DNA of 64,000 bases from assembly GCA_947475875.1 (NCBI GenBank), contig CANJME010000008.1, positions 56,712 through 120,711 on the forward strand. The letters are read 5' to 3'. The DNA comes from Caulobacteraceae bacterium (GTDB lineage: Bacteria > Pseudomonadota > Alphaproteobacteria > Caulobacterales > Caulobacteraceae). This document shows, piece by piece, positions 19,438 to 29,216 of the stretch. Under the pieces are notes generated by a model, which saw nothing but the letters and a program-made list of their open reading frames with translations, was not told the DNA's origin and did not search any database. A program made the translations under genes and the position numbers. The first letter of the stretch is position 1. Each line of letters starts with the position of its first letter.

Positions 19438-19895
19438 TCCTTGAAGACGAGGGCGATTTCCGGCTCGACGACGAAGCCGCCACGGCCGCGCTGGGCGCGC
19501 GGATCGCTCCGATCCTGAGGCCGGGAGACGCCGTCTGTCTGTTCGGACCCCTGGGGGCGGGCAAGTCCACCCTGGCGCGCGGACTGATCCGGGCCCTCAC
19601 GTCCGGAGACGAAGACGTCCCGAGCCCGACCTTCACGCTCGTGCAGTCCTACGAAGGAAGCGGGCTGACGATCGCTCATTTCGACCTCTACCGCCTGAAA
19701 TCGGCCGCTGAGGCGTTCGAACTCGGTCTCGACGAGGCGCTGGATGTCGGTTGCGCCATCATCGAGTGGCCCGAGCGGCTGGAAGGGACGCTGCCCGAGA
19801 GCCGACTCGATATAGAGCTCAGCATCGATGGAAAGGTGCGCCGGGCGCGCCTGACGCCGCATGGCGATTTCGAAGGACGGGCCCTTGAGTTCTGA
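19434..19895 (+). CDS. tsaE: tRNA threonylcarbamoyladenosine biosynthesis ATPase TsaE
   Basis: This P-loop ATPase works with TsaB and TsaD to make t6A at position 37 of ANN-decoding tRNAs. It has 153 residues from the ATG at 19434, which overlaps the preceding stop. The Walker A motif is GPLGAGKST (38-46), and PSPTFTLVQSY and HFDLYRL are family hallmarks. Neighbouring amgK starts inside its 3' end. Confidence 0.95.
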   Translation: MILEDEGDFRLDDEAATAALGARIAPILRPGDAVCLFGPLGAGKSTLARGLIRALTSGDEDVPSPTFTLVQSYEGSGLTIAHFDLYRLKSAAEAFELGLDEALDVGCAIIEWPERLEGTLPESRLDIELSIDGKVRRARLTPHGDFEGRALEF

Positions 19896-20976
19896 GCGCG
19901 AGGCTCAAAAACTGGCGTTCCTGGCGGCCGCGGGCCTGGCGGACACCGAACGGCGCCCGCTGCCCGGCGATGCCTCCACCCGGTCCTACGAGCGGCTGAT
20001 CCGTCCCGGCAAACCCAGTCTGATGCTGATGAATTCCCCGCCCGCCGCCGAAGGCGTGACGTTGGGGGCGGATGCGTCTGAGACGGAGCGCACTGACGCC
20101 GGCTATGCGGCCATGGCGCGGCTGTGCGCCAGCCGCGTTGACGCTTTCGTGGCCGCCGCCCGGTTCCTGACCTCGCTGGGCCTGTCGGCGCCCGAGATCG
20201 TCGCCTTCGACGTCGCGGCGGGATTCGCCCTCCTGGAAGATCTGGGCGACGGGCTCTTCGTGCGCCGCATCGAGGCGGGTGACGATGAGGCGGCCCTGTA
20301 CCAGGGCGCGGTGGAGGCGCTGGCCTTCCTGCAGGAAATCCGGCCGCCCGCCGTACTGGACGCCGGAGGCGCCGCCTGGCCGCTTTTGACCTACGACGAC
20401 CTGGCGTTGAAAACCGGGGCCGACCTTTTCATTCAGTGGCTGCCGAAGCTTGAGCCGCGTGTGACGTTCGATGCGGCGGCCCACGCCGAGTGGGACGACC
20501 TCTGGCGCCCAGTCCGTCAGCGCGCGGAGGCGGGCGCCTCGGTTTTCGCCCACCGCGACTATCATGCCGAGAATTTGCTGTGGCTGCCGGAACGAACGGG
20601 CGTCGCCCGCGTCGGCATGATCGACTTCCAGGACTGCGTACTCGCTCACCCGTCCTGGGACCTGCACTCCCTGCTCCAGGACGCCCGGCGAGATGTGCCG
20701 CCGGCGCTGGAGGCGGCCATGCTGGATCACTATTTCAGCTTGCGCCCCGGGATCGACCGTGAGGCCTTCATGGCTGACTACGCGGCCCTGGCCGCGCTCA
20801 ACGAGGCGCGCATCATAGGCATTTTCTCGCGACTGATTTCTCGCGACGGCAAGCCCCGCTACCGGGCCTTTCTGCCGCGCATGTGGCGCCACCTGATGAC
20901 CAGTCTGGCCCATCCGGACCTGGCGGATGTGCGCGCCTTCGTTACCGCGCGCGTGCCTGAGGACATCCGCTCGTGA
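19861..20976 (+). CDS. amgK: Cell-wall recycling sugar kinase AmgK (aminoglycoside phosphotransferase fold)
   Basis: This is predicted to phosphorylate the anomeric position of MurNAc/GlcNAc in peptidoglycan recycling that bypasses de novo UDP-MurNAc synthesis. It has 371 residues with the kinase motif VFAHRDYHAENLLWL (catalytic Asp) and IDFQDCVLAHPSWDL (metal-binding Asp). Two starts are possible: ATG 19861, overlapping tsaE by 35 bases, or TTG 19885, overlapping by 11. The next gene is a MurU-like nucleotidyltransferase, the known partner enzyme, which supports the assignment. Confidence 0.85.
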   Translation: MAISKDGPLSSEREAQKLAFLAAAGLADTERRPLPGDASTRSYERLIRPGKPSLMLMNSPPAAEGVTLGADASETERTDAGYAAMARLCASRVDAFVAAARFLTSLGLSAPEIVAFDVAAGFALLEDLGDGLFVRRIEAGDDEAALYQGAVEALAFLQEIRPPAVLDAGGAAWPLLTYDDLALKTGADLFIQWLPKLEPRVTFDAAAHAEWDDLWRPVRQRAEAGASVFAHRDYHAENLLWLPERTGVARVGMIDFQDCVLAHPSWDLHSLLQDARRDVPPALEAAMLDHYFSLRPGIDREAFMADYAALAALNEARIIGIFSRLISRDGKPRYRAFLPRMWRHLMTSLAHPDLADVRAFVTARVPEDIRS

Positions 20977-21680
20977 GCGCGCCCAAAACAGCCATGGTGC
21001 TGGCCGCAGGCATCGGCTCACGCATGCGCCCGCTCACTGACACCCTGCCCAAGCCGCTGATCCCGGTAGCGGGCAAGGCGCTGATCGACCACACGCTGGA
21101 CCGGCTCGCCGAGGCGGGCATCGAGACCGCCGTGGTCAATGTTCATCACTTCGCGGAGCTGATCGAAACTCATCTGAAAGCCCGTCGCTGGCCCCGCATC
21201 CTCATCTCCGACGAGCGCGCCGGCCTGCTCGATTCAGCCGGCGGCATCGCCCTGGCCCTGCCGCTGCTGGGCGCCGGGCCAATCCTGGTGGCCAATATCG
21301 ACAATGTCTGGACCGAGGGGACAAGGCCCGCCCTGGCCTCGCTGATCGACGGCTGGGACGAGGGCGTCATGGACATCCGCATCCTGCTCGCCCCGCGCGC
21401 CGCCTGCTATGGCTATGAGCGGCCGGAGGGGTTTGTCATGGACGAGGCGGGGCGCCTGACCCACTCCAATTCACCCGACCCCCTTCCGCCCTACAACAAC
21501 ATCGGCTTTCAGATCATCAAGCCGGAAGTTCTCGGCGGCCAGACCGGGTCATTCTCTATCGTGCCGATCTGGAAAACCCTGTCCACTCAAGGCCGTCTGC
21601 ACGGCGCGGTGACGGACGCGCGGATCATCCATGTCTCCGACCCGGCCGGGAAAATCTACGCCGACGAGCACCTCAAGTGA
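20973..21680 (+). CDS. murU: MurNAc-1-phosphate uridylyltransferase MurU-like
   Basis: This is predicted to convert MurNAc-1-phosphate and UTP to UDP-MurNAc, after AmgK. The 235-residue protein starts at a GTG overlapping the amgK stop. The N-terminal nucleotide-binding signature is MVLAAGIGSRMRPLTDTLPK with KPLIPV, and a metal-binding NIDNVW segment occurs near residue 110. The family also includes other sugar-1-phosphate nucleotidyltransferases; the AmgK neighbour favours MurU. Confidence 0.88.
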   Translation: MSAPKTAMVLAAGIGSRMRPLTDTLPKPLIPVAGKALIDHTLDRLAEAGIETAVVNVHHFAELIETHLKARRWPRILISDERAGLLDSAGGIALALPLLGAGPILVANIDNVWTEGTRPALASLIDGWDEGVMDIRILLAPRAACYGYERPEGFVMDEAGRLTHSNSPDPLPPYNNIGFQIIKPEVLGGQTGSFSIVPIWKTLSTQGRLHGAVTDARIIHVSDPAGKIYADEHLK

Positions 21681-24637
21681 GCCTGCCGGGAACGGACAGC
21701 GGCTGGTTTTCCATCCCTGCTGACCGGCCCTTCCTCGACGATCTCGCGCAGGGTCTGGTGAGCGCCTTTCCGCAAGGCCTGGCCGACCTCATCGTCCTGT
21801 TGCCGAACCGGCGCGGCGCCCGGGCGCTGTCGCAGGCGCTGGTGCGGGCGAGCGGGGCCGGCGCCTTGCTGTTGCCCCAGATCAGGGCGCTTGGCGACCT
21901 GGACGAGGGCGAACCGCCGTTCGAGCCCGGCGATCTGGCGCTCGACCTGCCGGCGGCGATTTCGCCCTGGCGGCGCAGGTTCGAACTGGCGCGTCTGGCG
22001 GAAGGATTCGCGCCCGGCCTGGGGCGCGAACTGGACGCCGCCGGCGCGCTGGAAATGGGCGATGCTCTGGGCGCGGTGTTCGACAGCCTCGAGATCGAGG
22101 AGGTCACGGATCGCGATCGCTTGGCGCGGCTGGTGGAGGGGGACCTCGCCGAACACTGGCGGGTGTCGGCTGAGTTCCTCAGCCTAGCGGTCGAGGCCTG
22201 GCCGGCGCGTCTGGCTGAGCTGGGCCTCGCCGACGTCACCGCCCGGCGGGTGATGCTGTTGCGGCGCCTGGCCGACAAGTGGCGGGCTTCCCCGCCGTCC
22301 GGACCGGTGATCGCGGCCGGATCGACCGGCAGCGCGCCGGCCACGGCGCGCCTTCTTGGCGTGATCGCAGGAATGCCGAGCGGCTGTGTGGTGCTGCCGG
22401 GTCTGGATACGGCGCTCGCCGACCGCGCCTGGGACAGTATCGAGGACCAGCATCCGCAGAGCGCCCTGCGCGGACTACTGGACCTGGCCGGGGTTGACCG
22501 GGAGGTAGTCAAGGTCTGGCCGGCGTCCAACGCGGCGCCCGGCCGCTGGCGGCGGCGGCTGGTCAATGAAGCGTTGCGACCCGCCGAAGTCACCGACGAC
22601 TGGCGCGGCGTAATCGACGAGCTGCGCAAGGAGTCCAGCCAGGTTGATCCCGTCAAGGAAGGCCTGAAGGGATTTTCCACCGTCACCGCGCGCAACGAGG
22701 AGGAAGCGGCCGCGGCCTGCGCGGTATTGCTCCGCGAGGTTCTGGAGACGCCCGGCCGGACGGCCGCCCTGATCACACCCGATCAGGCCCTCGCCCGCCG
22801 GGTCAGCGCCCGCCTCGCCCGCTGGGATGTCAGCGCCGAGATCACGGCGGGAACCCCGCTGGCCGACTGCCCGGTGGGCGTGTTGATCAGTCTGGTCGCT
22901 CGGGCGGCGATCGATCCGGCCCATCCCGTCACCCTGCTCGGATTGCTCAAGCATCCCCTGGTTCGCCTGGGTCGCGCCGCCGACATCCTGGCGGTGGAGC
23001 GGCGGACCCTGGAGGCCGTCGCCCTGCGCGGTCCACGCCCGAGGGACTTCGACCACATTGCAGCCAAGCTGGCGGACAGGAAGCAATCGTCCGATGTCCT
23101 GCCGGCGCTGAAGGCTGCCATCGAGCCCCTGGCCGAAACCCTGGCGAGGCCCGTCGATATTCCCACGGCCGCGGCGGCCCTGACGCGTGCGGTCGAGGCC
23201 CTGGCGGCTGGCGCCGACGGCGGCCTGGGCGCGCTTTGGTCGGGCGCTGCCGGCGAGGCGGCGAGCGCGCTGATCGCGGCGCTGATCGACGAGGGCGCGG
23301 CCTTGCCAGGCGCCGCCGCGGAGCGCTTTTCCCGTCTGATCGAAACCTTGCTCGCCGGCGAGACAGTGCGCCTTGAGGGGCCGGCCCATCCAAGGCTGCA
23401 GATCCTCGGCGCGCTGGAAGCCCGGCTGATCCGGGCCGATGTGCTGGTGCTGGCGGGCCTGGAAGAGGGTGTCTGGCCGCCCAACGCGCCGACCGATCCC
23501 TTCCTGTCGCGCCCCATGCGCAAGACCCTGGGCCTGCCAAGCCCTGAGCGACGGATCGGGCTCTCGGCCCACGACTTCGCCCAGGCCGCTTGTGCGCCGG
23601 AGGTAACACTGGTCCATTCCGAGCGGCGAGGCGGCCAGCCCAGCGTCAAGTCGCGGTGGCTGTGGCGGCTGGAGACCCTGGCGCGCGGCGCGGACCTGGC
23701 CCTGCCCGAACGCAGCAAGGTCATCGAATGGGCGCGGATGCTGGATGCCCCGGCAGGGTTCGATCCCGCCCGGCGTCCCGCCCCAAAGCCACCGCTGGAA
23801 GCGCGGCCAAGGTCTCTTTACGTCACGCGCATCGAATCCCTGACCCGCGATCCCTACGCCGTGTGGGCGCGCGACATCCTGCGCCTCAAACCCCTTGAGC
23901 GGCCCGACGAGCCGGTCGATGTCCGCGCCCGTGGCAGCGCGATCCACGAAGCGTTCGAGCGTTTCGCCAAACAGTGGCCGGACGCCCTCCCCGACGATGC
24001 GGCGGCCAAATTCCGCGCGCTCTATCTGCAGGCCCTTCAGGCCGCCGGAATGCCCGGCTCGGCCCTGGCCCGCGAGGAAGCCCTGGCCACCCAGGCGGCC
24101 CAGTGGGTGACCGACTGGGAGGCCGCGCGCCGGCCGCTGGTCGATCAGATCGAAGTCGAAAAGACCGGCGAGGCGTCATTTGAGGCGCCGGGCGGCCGCT
24201 TCACGGTGCGCGCCAAGTCCGACCGGCTGGAGCGGACGAAGGACGGCCTTGGCAATGTGCTCGATTACAAAACCGGCGCCGCGCCCTCGGAAAAGCAGGT
24301 GACCACCGGGTTCTCCCCGCAGCTGACCCTGACCGCCGCCATCCTGGCCCGGGGCGGCTTCGCTGACCTGGGGCCGCTGGAGCCGCATGAGCTGCTCTAT
24401 GTTTCGATCACCGGCCGCAATCCGGCCGGCGTCGAGAAAGACCCGGTGAAAAAGACCGGTTCGGCTGCGGCGACGGACGCCGCCTGGGCGGGCCTGCAAA
24501 AGTTGATCGTCCGCTATGACGACAAGGATTTCCCCTACCTGTCGCGCACAGCGCCGCAGTTCGTGAAAACCTACGCCAGCGACTACGACCATCTGGCGCG
24601 CGTCTTCGAGTGGATGAGCGCCGGAGAGTCCGAATGA
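21677..24637 (+). CDS. addB: AddB subunit of double-strand break repair helicase-nuclease
   Basis: This is the partner of AddA in the AddAB enzyme that resects double-strand DNA ends for RecA loading, the alphaproteobacterial counterpart of RecBCD. The 986-residue protein starts at a GTG overlapping the murU stop. The N-terminal half is a degenerate helicase-like domain. The C-terminal third holds the PD-(D/E)XK nuclease: GSAIHEAFERF and VLDYKTGA provide the catalytic residues. The addA start overlaps its stop. Confidence 0.95.
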   Translation: MSLPGTDSGWFSIPADRPFLDDLAQGLVSAFPQGLADLIVLLPNRRGARALSQALVRASGAGALLLPQIRALGDLDEGEPPFEPGDLALDLPAAISPWRRRFELARLAEGFAPGLGRELDAAGALEMGDALGAVFDSLEIEEVTDRDRLARLVEGDLAEHWRVSAEFLSLAVEAWPARLAELGLADVTARRVMLLRRLADKWRASPPSGPVIAAGSTGSAPATARLLGVIAGMPSGCVVLPGLDTALADRAWDSIEDQHPQSALRGLLDLAGVDREVVKVWPASNAAPGRWRRRLVNEALRPAEVTDDWRGVIDELRKESSQVDPVKEGLKGFSTVTARNEEEAAAACAVLLREVLETPGRTAALITPDQALARRVSARLARWDVSAEITAGTPLADCPVGVLISLVARAAIDPAHPVTLLGLLKHPLVRLGRAADILAVERRTLEAVALRGPRPRDFDHIAAKLADRKQSSDVLPALKAAIEPLAETLARPVDIPTAAAALTRAVEALAAGADGGLGALWSGAAGEAASALIAALIDEGAALPGAAAERFSRLIETLLAGETVRLEGPAHPRLQILGALEARLIRADVLVLAGLEEGVWPPNAPTDPFLSRPMRKTLGLPSPERRIGLSAHDFAQAACAPEVTLVHSERRGGQPSVKSRWLWRLETLARGADLALPERSKVIEWARMLDAPAGFDPARRPAPKPPLEARPRSLYVTRIESLTRDPYAVWARDILRLKPLERPDEPVDVRARGSAIHEAFERFAKQWPDALPDDAAAKFRALYLQALQAAGMPGSALAREEALATQAAQWVTDWEAARRPLVDQIEVEKTGEASFEAPGGRFTVRAKSDRLERTKDGLGNVLDYKTGAAPSEKQVTTGFSPQLTLTAAILARGGFADLGPLEPHELLYVSITGRNPAGVEKDPVKKTGSAAATDAAWAGLQKLIVRYDDKDFPYLSRTAPQFVKTYASDYDHLARVFEWMSAGESE

Positions 24638-27600
24638 GCGGGCCCCAGCGACAGGCCGCTGATCCGCACGCCTCGGCCTTCGTTCGGGCCAACGCCGGTT
24701 CGGGCAAGACCAAGACCCTGATCGACCGCACCGCCCGGCTGTTGCTGGCCAAGGCCGACCCGGGAGCCATCCTCTGCGTCACCTACACCAAGGCGGCGGC
24801 GGCTGAGATGCAGCGGCGGCTGTATCGCCAGCTCGGCCAGTGGTCGGTGCTGGCCGACGATCCGCTGCGGGCGGAACTGGCCGAATTGACGGGCCGCGAG
24901 GCGAGCGGCTTTGAGGACAGCGAACTGCGCGAAGCAAGGAAGCTGTTCGCGCGCGCGCTGGAAACGCCCGGCGGGTTGAAAATCCAGACCATCCACGCCT
25001 TTTGCGAGCGCCTGCTGCGCCGCTTTCCGCTGGAGGCCGGGGTGCGGCCAGGCTTCGAAGTCGCCGACGACGCCGCCGCCGCGGCGCTTTCGGCCAGCGC
25101 CCGGGCGTCGGTGGCGATGCTCGCCCGCGCCGGGGAGCCGCCCGCCCTGACCGAGGCCTATGGCCGGTTTTCCGTGGCGCTCGATCACGCCGCCTTCGAA
25201 GCCATGTTCACCGCCTTCGAGACGAACCGCGGGGCCATCGGCCGGTGGCTCGCCCACATCGGCGGCATCGCCCGCGCGCCCGCCGCCATCGCGAGGCTGT
25301 GCGGCCTGGTGATGATTCAGGAACCGGACGAGGTGGAGGCGAATGGCGTACTGCCCCCTGAGCTGGACCCCGACGCGTGGCTGAGAGCAGCGCGCGACCT
25401 CTCTCGGGGAAATGAAAAGACCGACCAGCCCATGGGCGTTAAGGCCCAGCTCATCGCCGAGGGCGCTCTGCGAGGCGAGGCGATGGTCGAGGCCGTCAAA
25501 GCCCTGCTGTTCACGAAAGAGGGAGCCCCGCGCGTCGATCCTTCCACCAAGGCGGTGCATCCACGGACCAAGGCCTGGATCGCCGCCGAACAGGAGAGGC
25601 TGGGCGCGGTTTTCCAGCAGGCGCGGGCCTGCGCGGTGGCCCTGGATACCAGCTGGGCGCTGTCGCTCGCCGCCGCCTATATCGCCGGCTACCAGACCGC
25701 CAAGGCCGACCAGGGCGTGCTCGACTTCGCCGACCTGGTCGAAAGAACCTGCCATCTGCTGCGCGATACGCCCGCCGCAGCCTGGGTGCTCTACAAACTC
25801 GACGGCGGCATCGATCACATCCTGTTGGACGAGGCCCAGGATACCGCCCCCGATCAGTGGAAAATTATCAACGGCCTCGCCGGTGAGTTTTTCTCGGGCG
25901 CCGGCCGCCCGCTCAGCAACGCCTTGAGCCGCAGCCTGTTTGTGGTCGGCGACCGCAAGCAGTCGATCTACTCCTTCCAGGGCGCCGCGCCCGACGAGCT
26001 GGACGCCCAGACCCGGTTTCACCTGACCCACATCAGGGCCGCCGGGCAGACCGCCCACGATGTGGCCCTGACTGACTCCTGGCGCTCGACGATCGAAGTG
26101 CTGTCCTTCGTCGATGCGACGTTCACGCCGGCCGATCTGCTGGCGGCCGTGGAAGGGGTGGATGCGAAAGCCCTCTCGCACCTGCCCAGACGCAGCGACG
26201 GTCCCGGGTGCGTCGACCTGTGGGAGCCGGAGCAGGAAATTCCCGAAGATAATCGTGACGCCTGGGACGCGCCGCTGGACGCCGGGAGCGCGACCAGCGC
26301 CAACCGGCGGCTGGCGTGCAAGATCGCCGCCGAGATCAAGGCCCTGGTGACGCGCGGCGACGGGGTATTCGACAAGGAGCTGAAGCGCCGCCGCGCGGCC
26401 CGCTATGGCGATGTGCTGATCCTGGTCCGCCGCCGCGGCGAGCTTTTCGAGGACATCCTGCGCGAGTTGAAGTCCATCGGGGTTCCGGTTGCCGGCGCCG
26501 ACCGTCTGGCCTTGTCAGCCCACATCGCGTTCGACGATCTGGCGGCGCTGGTGCGCTTTGCGCTGTTTCCGGATGACGAATTGTCCCTGGCGGCCCTGCT
26601 CAAGAGCCCGTTCTGCGGCCTCGAAGACGATCAGTTGTTCGATCTGGCCTATGGACGCGGCGAGGAAACCCTGTGGGATGTGCTTGGCCGGCGGGCGGGC
26701 GAACGGGCGGTATGGGGCCAGGCCCACCGCTATCTGACCGGTGTCGTCGAAACAGCCTTCGGCTGCCGGCCTTTCGAATTCTACGCCCGCCTGCTTGCCA
26801 GGCTCGATGACCGCGGGCGGTCTGGCCGCCGGCTGATGCTTCAGCGGCTGGGGTCTGATGCGAATGACGCGATCGACGAGTTTCTGGCCCAGGTTCTGGC
26901 CGCCGAGCAGCGCGGCGTCCGCGACCTGGAAAGTCTGGTCCACGCGCTGGCCAGCCTGGAGATCATCGTCAAGCGCGAGATGGATGAAGCCCGGGCCGAG
27001 GTGCGGGTGATGACCGCCCACGGCGCCAAGGGGCTGGAAGCGCCGATTGTGTTCCTGCCCGAAACGACCTGGAACCAGCAATCGCGGGGCGGGCCCTGGC
27101 TGAAGACCACGAACGGCGGTTTTCTGTGGTGTTCGTCCGCCAAGGCCGATTGCGATGCCTCGGCCGCCGCGCGCGAGGCCCGCAAGGCGCGCGACGAGGA
27201 CGAGCGGATGCGCCTGTTCTATGTGGCGCTCACCCGCGCCCGCGACCGGCTGGTGCTGTGCGGCCGCATCAGCGCCGACACCAAGCGCGAAAAGGTCGGC
27301 GGCTGGTATGCCGCGGCCGAAGCGGCGCTGGCGCGCGACGAGATCGCCGGCGACGTGCGGCAAGTCCTGGAAGGTGGTCAGGAGTTCCGCCGCTACGGGG
27401 CCGATCCACAAGCCATGGCGGCCGAACAGGCGGTCCCGGCGCCCACGTCCGGCGCGCCTCGCTGGCTGACCGCACGCCCGCAGGCCGAGCCTGCGTCCCC
27501 CACCCTGCTTCGCCCGTCGGGCGATATCGGCGCGGGCTCCGCACCCTCGCCGCTGGCCAGGACCGGCGGCATGGGCCGGTTCCGGCGCGGGACCCTGATC

Positions 27601-28071
27601 CACCGCCTGCTGCAGGTCCTGCCTGACGTGACCCCGCCCGAGCGGGCAAGCGCCGCCGCCCGCCTGCTGGCCCGCGAGCCGGACCTGACCGACGCCCAGC
27701 GCACCGATGTGGCCGGGGCGGCGCTGGGCGTGCTGGAAGATGAGCAGTTCGCCGCTGTGTTTGGCCCAGGCTCCAGAGCCGAGGTCGCCATCGCCGGTCG
27801 GGGGGTCAGCGGCCAGATCGACCGGCTGGTGGTGGAAGGCGCCCGCGTCCTCGTCGTCGACTTCAAGACGAACCGCCCGGCCCCGGCGCGGATCGAGGAT
27901 GCCGATCAGGCCTATATCCGCCAGATGGCGGCCTATGCAGCGGTGCTGCGCGAGGTCTTCCCAAACAAGGTAGTGGAGGCGGCGCTGGTGTGGACCGATG
28001 GACCTAAGCTGATGGCCGTTCCTGAAAATCTGCTCATCCAAGCGCTGGCGGAACTCACCCGCACGCCTTAG
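24634..28071 (+). CDS. addA: AddA subunit, UvrD-like helicase and nuclease
   Basis: This is the ATP-dependent 3'-5' helicase with a C-terminal nuclease in AddAB. I chose the ATG at 24634 (MSGPQRQAADPH) for its 4-base overlap with addB; an upstream in-frame ATG at 24610 would lengthen the overlap. It has 1145 residues. Walker A is ANAGSGKT (19-26), DEAQD is the Walker B, and MTAHGAKGLE and LFYVALTRARDRL are motifs V and VI. The C-terminal nuclease shows VVDFKTNRP. The start of a RIME-like repeat follows within 20 bases. Confidence 0.96.
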   Translation: MSGPQRQAADPHASAFVRANAGSGKTKTLIDRTARLLLAKADPGAILCVTYTKAAAAEMQRRLYRQLGQWSVLADDPLRAELAELTGREASGFEDSELREARKLFARALETPGGLKIQTIHAFCERLLRRFPLEAGVRPGFEVADDAAAAALSASARASVAMLARAGEPPALTEAYGRFSVALDHAAFEAMFTAFETNRGAIGRWLAHIGGIARAPAAIARLCGLVMIQEPDEVEANGVLPPELDPDAWLRAARDLSRGNEKTDQPMGVKAQLIAEGALRGEAMVEAVKALLFTKEGAPRVDPSTKAVHPRTKAWIAAEQERLGAVFQQARACAVALDTSWALSLAAAYIAGYQTAKADQGVLDFADLVERTCHLLRDTPAAAWVLYKLDGGIDHILLDEAQDTAPDQWKIINGLAGEFFSGAGRPLSNALSRSLFVVGDRKQSIYSFQGAAPDELDAQTRFHLTHIRAAGQTAHDVALTDSWRSTIEVLSFVDATFTPADLLAAVEGVDAKALSHLPRRSDGPGCVDLWEPEQEIPEDNRDAWDAPLDAGSATSANRRLACKIAAEIKALVTRGDGVFDKELKRRRAARYGDVLILVRRRGELFEDILRELKSIGVPVAGADRLALSAHIAFDDLAALVRFALFPDDELSLAALLKSPFCGLEDDQLFDLAYGRGEETLWDVLGRRAGERAVWGQAHRYLTGVVETAFGCRPFEFYARLLARLDDRGRSGRRLMLQRLGSDANDAIDEFLAQVLAAEQRGVRDLESLVHALASLEIIVKREMDEARAEVRVMTAHGAKGLEAPIVFLPETTWNQQSRGGPWLKTTNGGFLWCSSAKADCDASAAAREARKARDEDERMRLFYVALTRARDRLVLCGRISADTKREKVGGWYAAAEAALARDEIAGDVRQVLEGGQEFRRYGADPQAMAAEQAVPAPTSGAPRWLTARPQAEPASPTLLRPSGDIGAGSAPSPLARTGGMGRFRRGTLIHRLLQVLPDVTPPERASAAARLLAREPDLTDAQRTDVAGAALGVLEDEQFAAVFGPGSRAEVAIAGRGVSGQIDRLVVEGARVLVVDFKTNRPAPARIEDADQAYIRQMAAYAAVLREVFPNKVVEAALVWTDGPKLMAVPENLLIQALAELTRTP

Positions 28072-28088
28072 CTTTATAACCACATATT

Positions 28089-28141
28089 TGTTTGACGCGC
28101 ATTTCGTCCGAAAACCGGTTCCCACTTTTCGGAATGCGCTC
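28089..28141. repeat. RIME-like palindromic element, family C, copy 2
   Basis: A short copy carrying CGAAAACCGGTTCCCAC and TTTTCGGAATGCGCTC sits in the 5' region of trxA. It lacks the outer AGAGCG arm of copy 1. Confidence 0.8.
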
Positions 28142-28160
28142 GCCAGGAGTGTTTGCCGCG

Positions 28161-28526
28161 ATGAGTACGATTGCCGTCACTGACGAAAGCTTTGAAGCCG
28201 ACGTGCTGAAGTCGGGCGCTCCGGTGCTGGTCGATTTCTGGGCCGAATGGTGCGGCCCCTGCAAACAGATCGCCCCCGCGCTCGAACAGATCGGCGCCGA
28301 GCTGGCCGGCAAGGTGACCGTCGCCAAGATGAATATCGAGGATTCGCCCATGACGCCCGGCCGCTATGGCGTGCGCGGCATCCCGACCATGATGCTGTTC
28401 AAGGATGGCCAAATGGCCTCGATGATCGTGGGCGCCAAGCCCAAGCAGAAGATCCTGGAATGGCTGGCCGAGGCCGGGGTTTCGGGAGACTCAGAACCGC
28501 TCCTCGGGCACAATTCCCGTCAATAG
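28161..28526 (+). CDS. trxA: Thioredoxin
   Basis: This is a cytoplasmic dithiol-disulfide oxidoreductase. It has 121 residues from the ATG at 28161, preceded by an AGGAGTG ribosome binding site. The active site is WCGPC with Cys31 and Cys34, and the cis-Pro lies in RGIPTMMLF. The last 12 or so residues (SGDSEPLLGHNSRQ) extend beyond the usual thioredoxin end. Where thioredoxins usually have ADVTV/KVDVD, this protein has AKMNIEDSP. It is convergent with the GST gene 12 bases away. Confidence 0.95.
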   Translation: MSTIAVTDESFEADVLKSGAPVLVDFWAEWCGPCKQIAPALEQIGAELAGKVTVAKMNIEDSPMTPGRYGVRGIPTMMLFKDGQMASMIVGAKPKQKILEWLAEAGVSGDSEPLLGHNSRQ

Positions 28527-28538
28527 CCGCCCAGCCGG

Positions 28539-29165
28539 CTAGTTCCCCAGCGCGTAGGGGCCGCCTTTTTCCAGAGCAGCCTTCCACGCCGGGCGGGCGT
28601 GGATGCGGTCGAGGAAGGCGTTGAAGTCGGGATAGTCGGCGAGGGTCTTCTGGGCCCTGGCGACTTCGGCGACAAAGCTCATGGCGATGTCGGCGCCGGT
28701 CAGGGTCGCGCCTACGAAGAACTGCCGGCCTTTCAGGGCGCCGTTGATATAGCCCAGGTGATTGGCGATCTCGCTCTTGATGCGCGGGTGCAGCGGCGCG
28801 CCGGCTTCCTTCAGGCGCAGCACATACATGTTGAGCATCATGGGCAGCATGGCCGAGCCCTCGGCGTAGTGCAGCCATTGCACGTAGGTGTCGTAGTCGG
28901 CCGAAGCTGGGTCAGGCTGCAGGCGGCCGCCGCCGTGGTGGCGGATGATGTAGTCGATGATGGCGCCGGTCTCGATGATGGTCTTGTCGCCGTCGGTGAT
29001 CACCGGGCTCTTGCCGAGGGGATGGATGGCGGTGAGTTCGGGCGGCGCCAGGCGCGTTTCGGCGTTCCGCCTGTAGATCTTGAGTTCATAGGGAACGCCC
29101 AGCTCTTCCAGTAGCCAGAGAATGCGCTGCGAGCGCGACTCGTTGAGGTGGTGGACGGTCAGCAT
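28539..29165 (-). CDS. Glutathione S-transferase family protein
   Basis: The 208-residue protein starts at ATG 29165 (MLTVHHLNESRSQRI). The N-terminal thioredoxin-fold domain has LGKSPVI and the ETGAI segment that bind glutathione; the C-terminal helical domain includes TGADIAMSF. The Asn-Glu-Ser-Arg-Ser stretch near the start likely supplies the activating Ser. The substrate is unknown. It lies 51 bases downstream of folC on the same strand. Confidence 0.92.
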   Translation of the reverse strand: MLTVHHLNESRSQRILWLLEELGVPYELKIYRRNAETRLAPPELTAIHPLGKSPVITDGDKTIIETGAIIDYIIRHHGGGRLQPDPASADYDTYVQWLHYAEGSAMLPMMLNMYVLRLKEAGAPLHPRIKSEIANHLGYINGALKGRQFFVGATLTGADIAMSFVAEVARAQKTLADYPDFNAFLDRIHARPAWKAALEKGGPYALGN

Positions 29166-29216
29166 GGAGTGTCTCCCTGCCACGGTCGTAAGCGCACCTG
29201 GCGGCGGCGTCCAGAG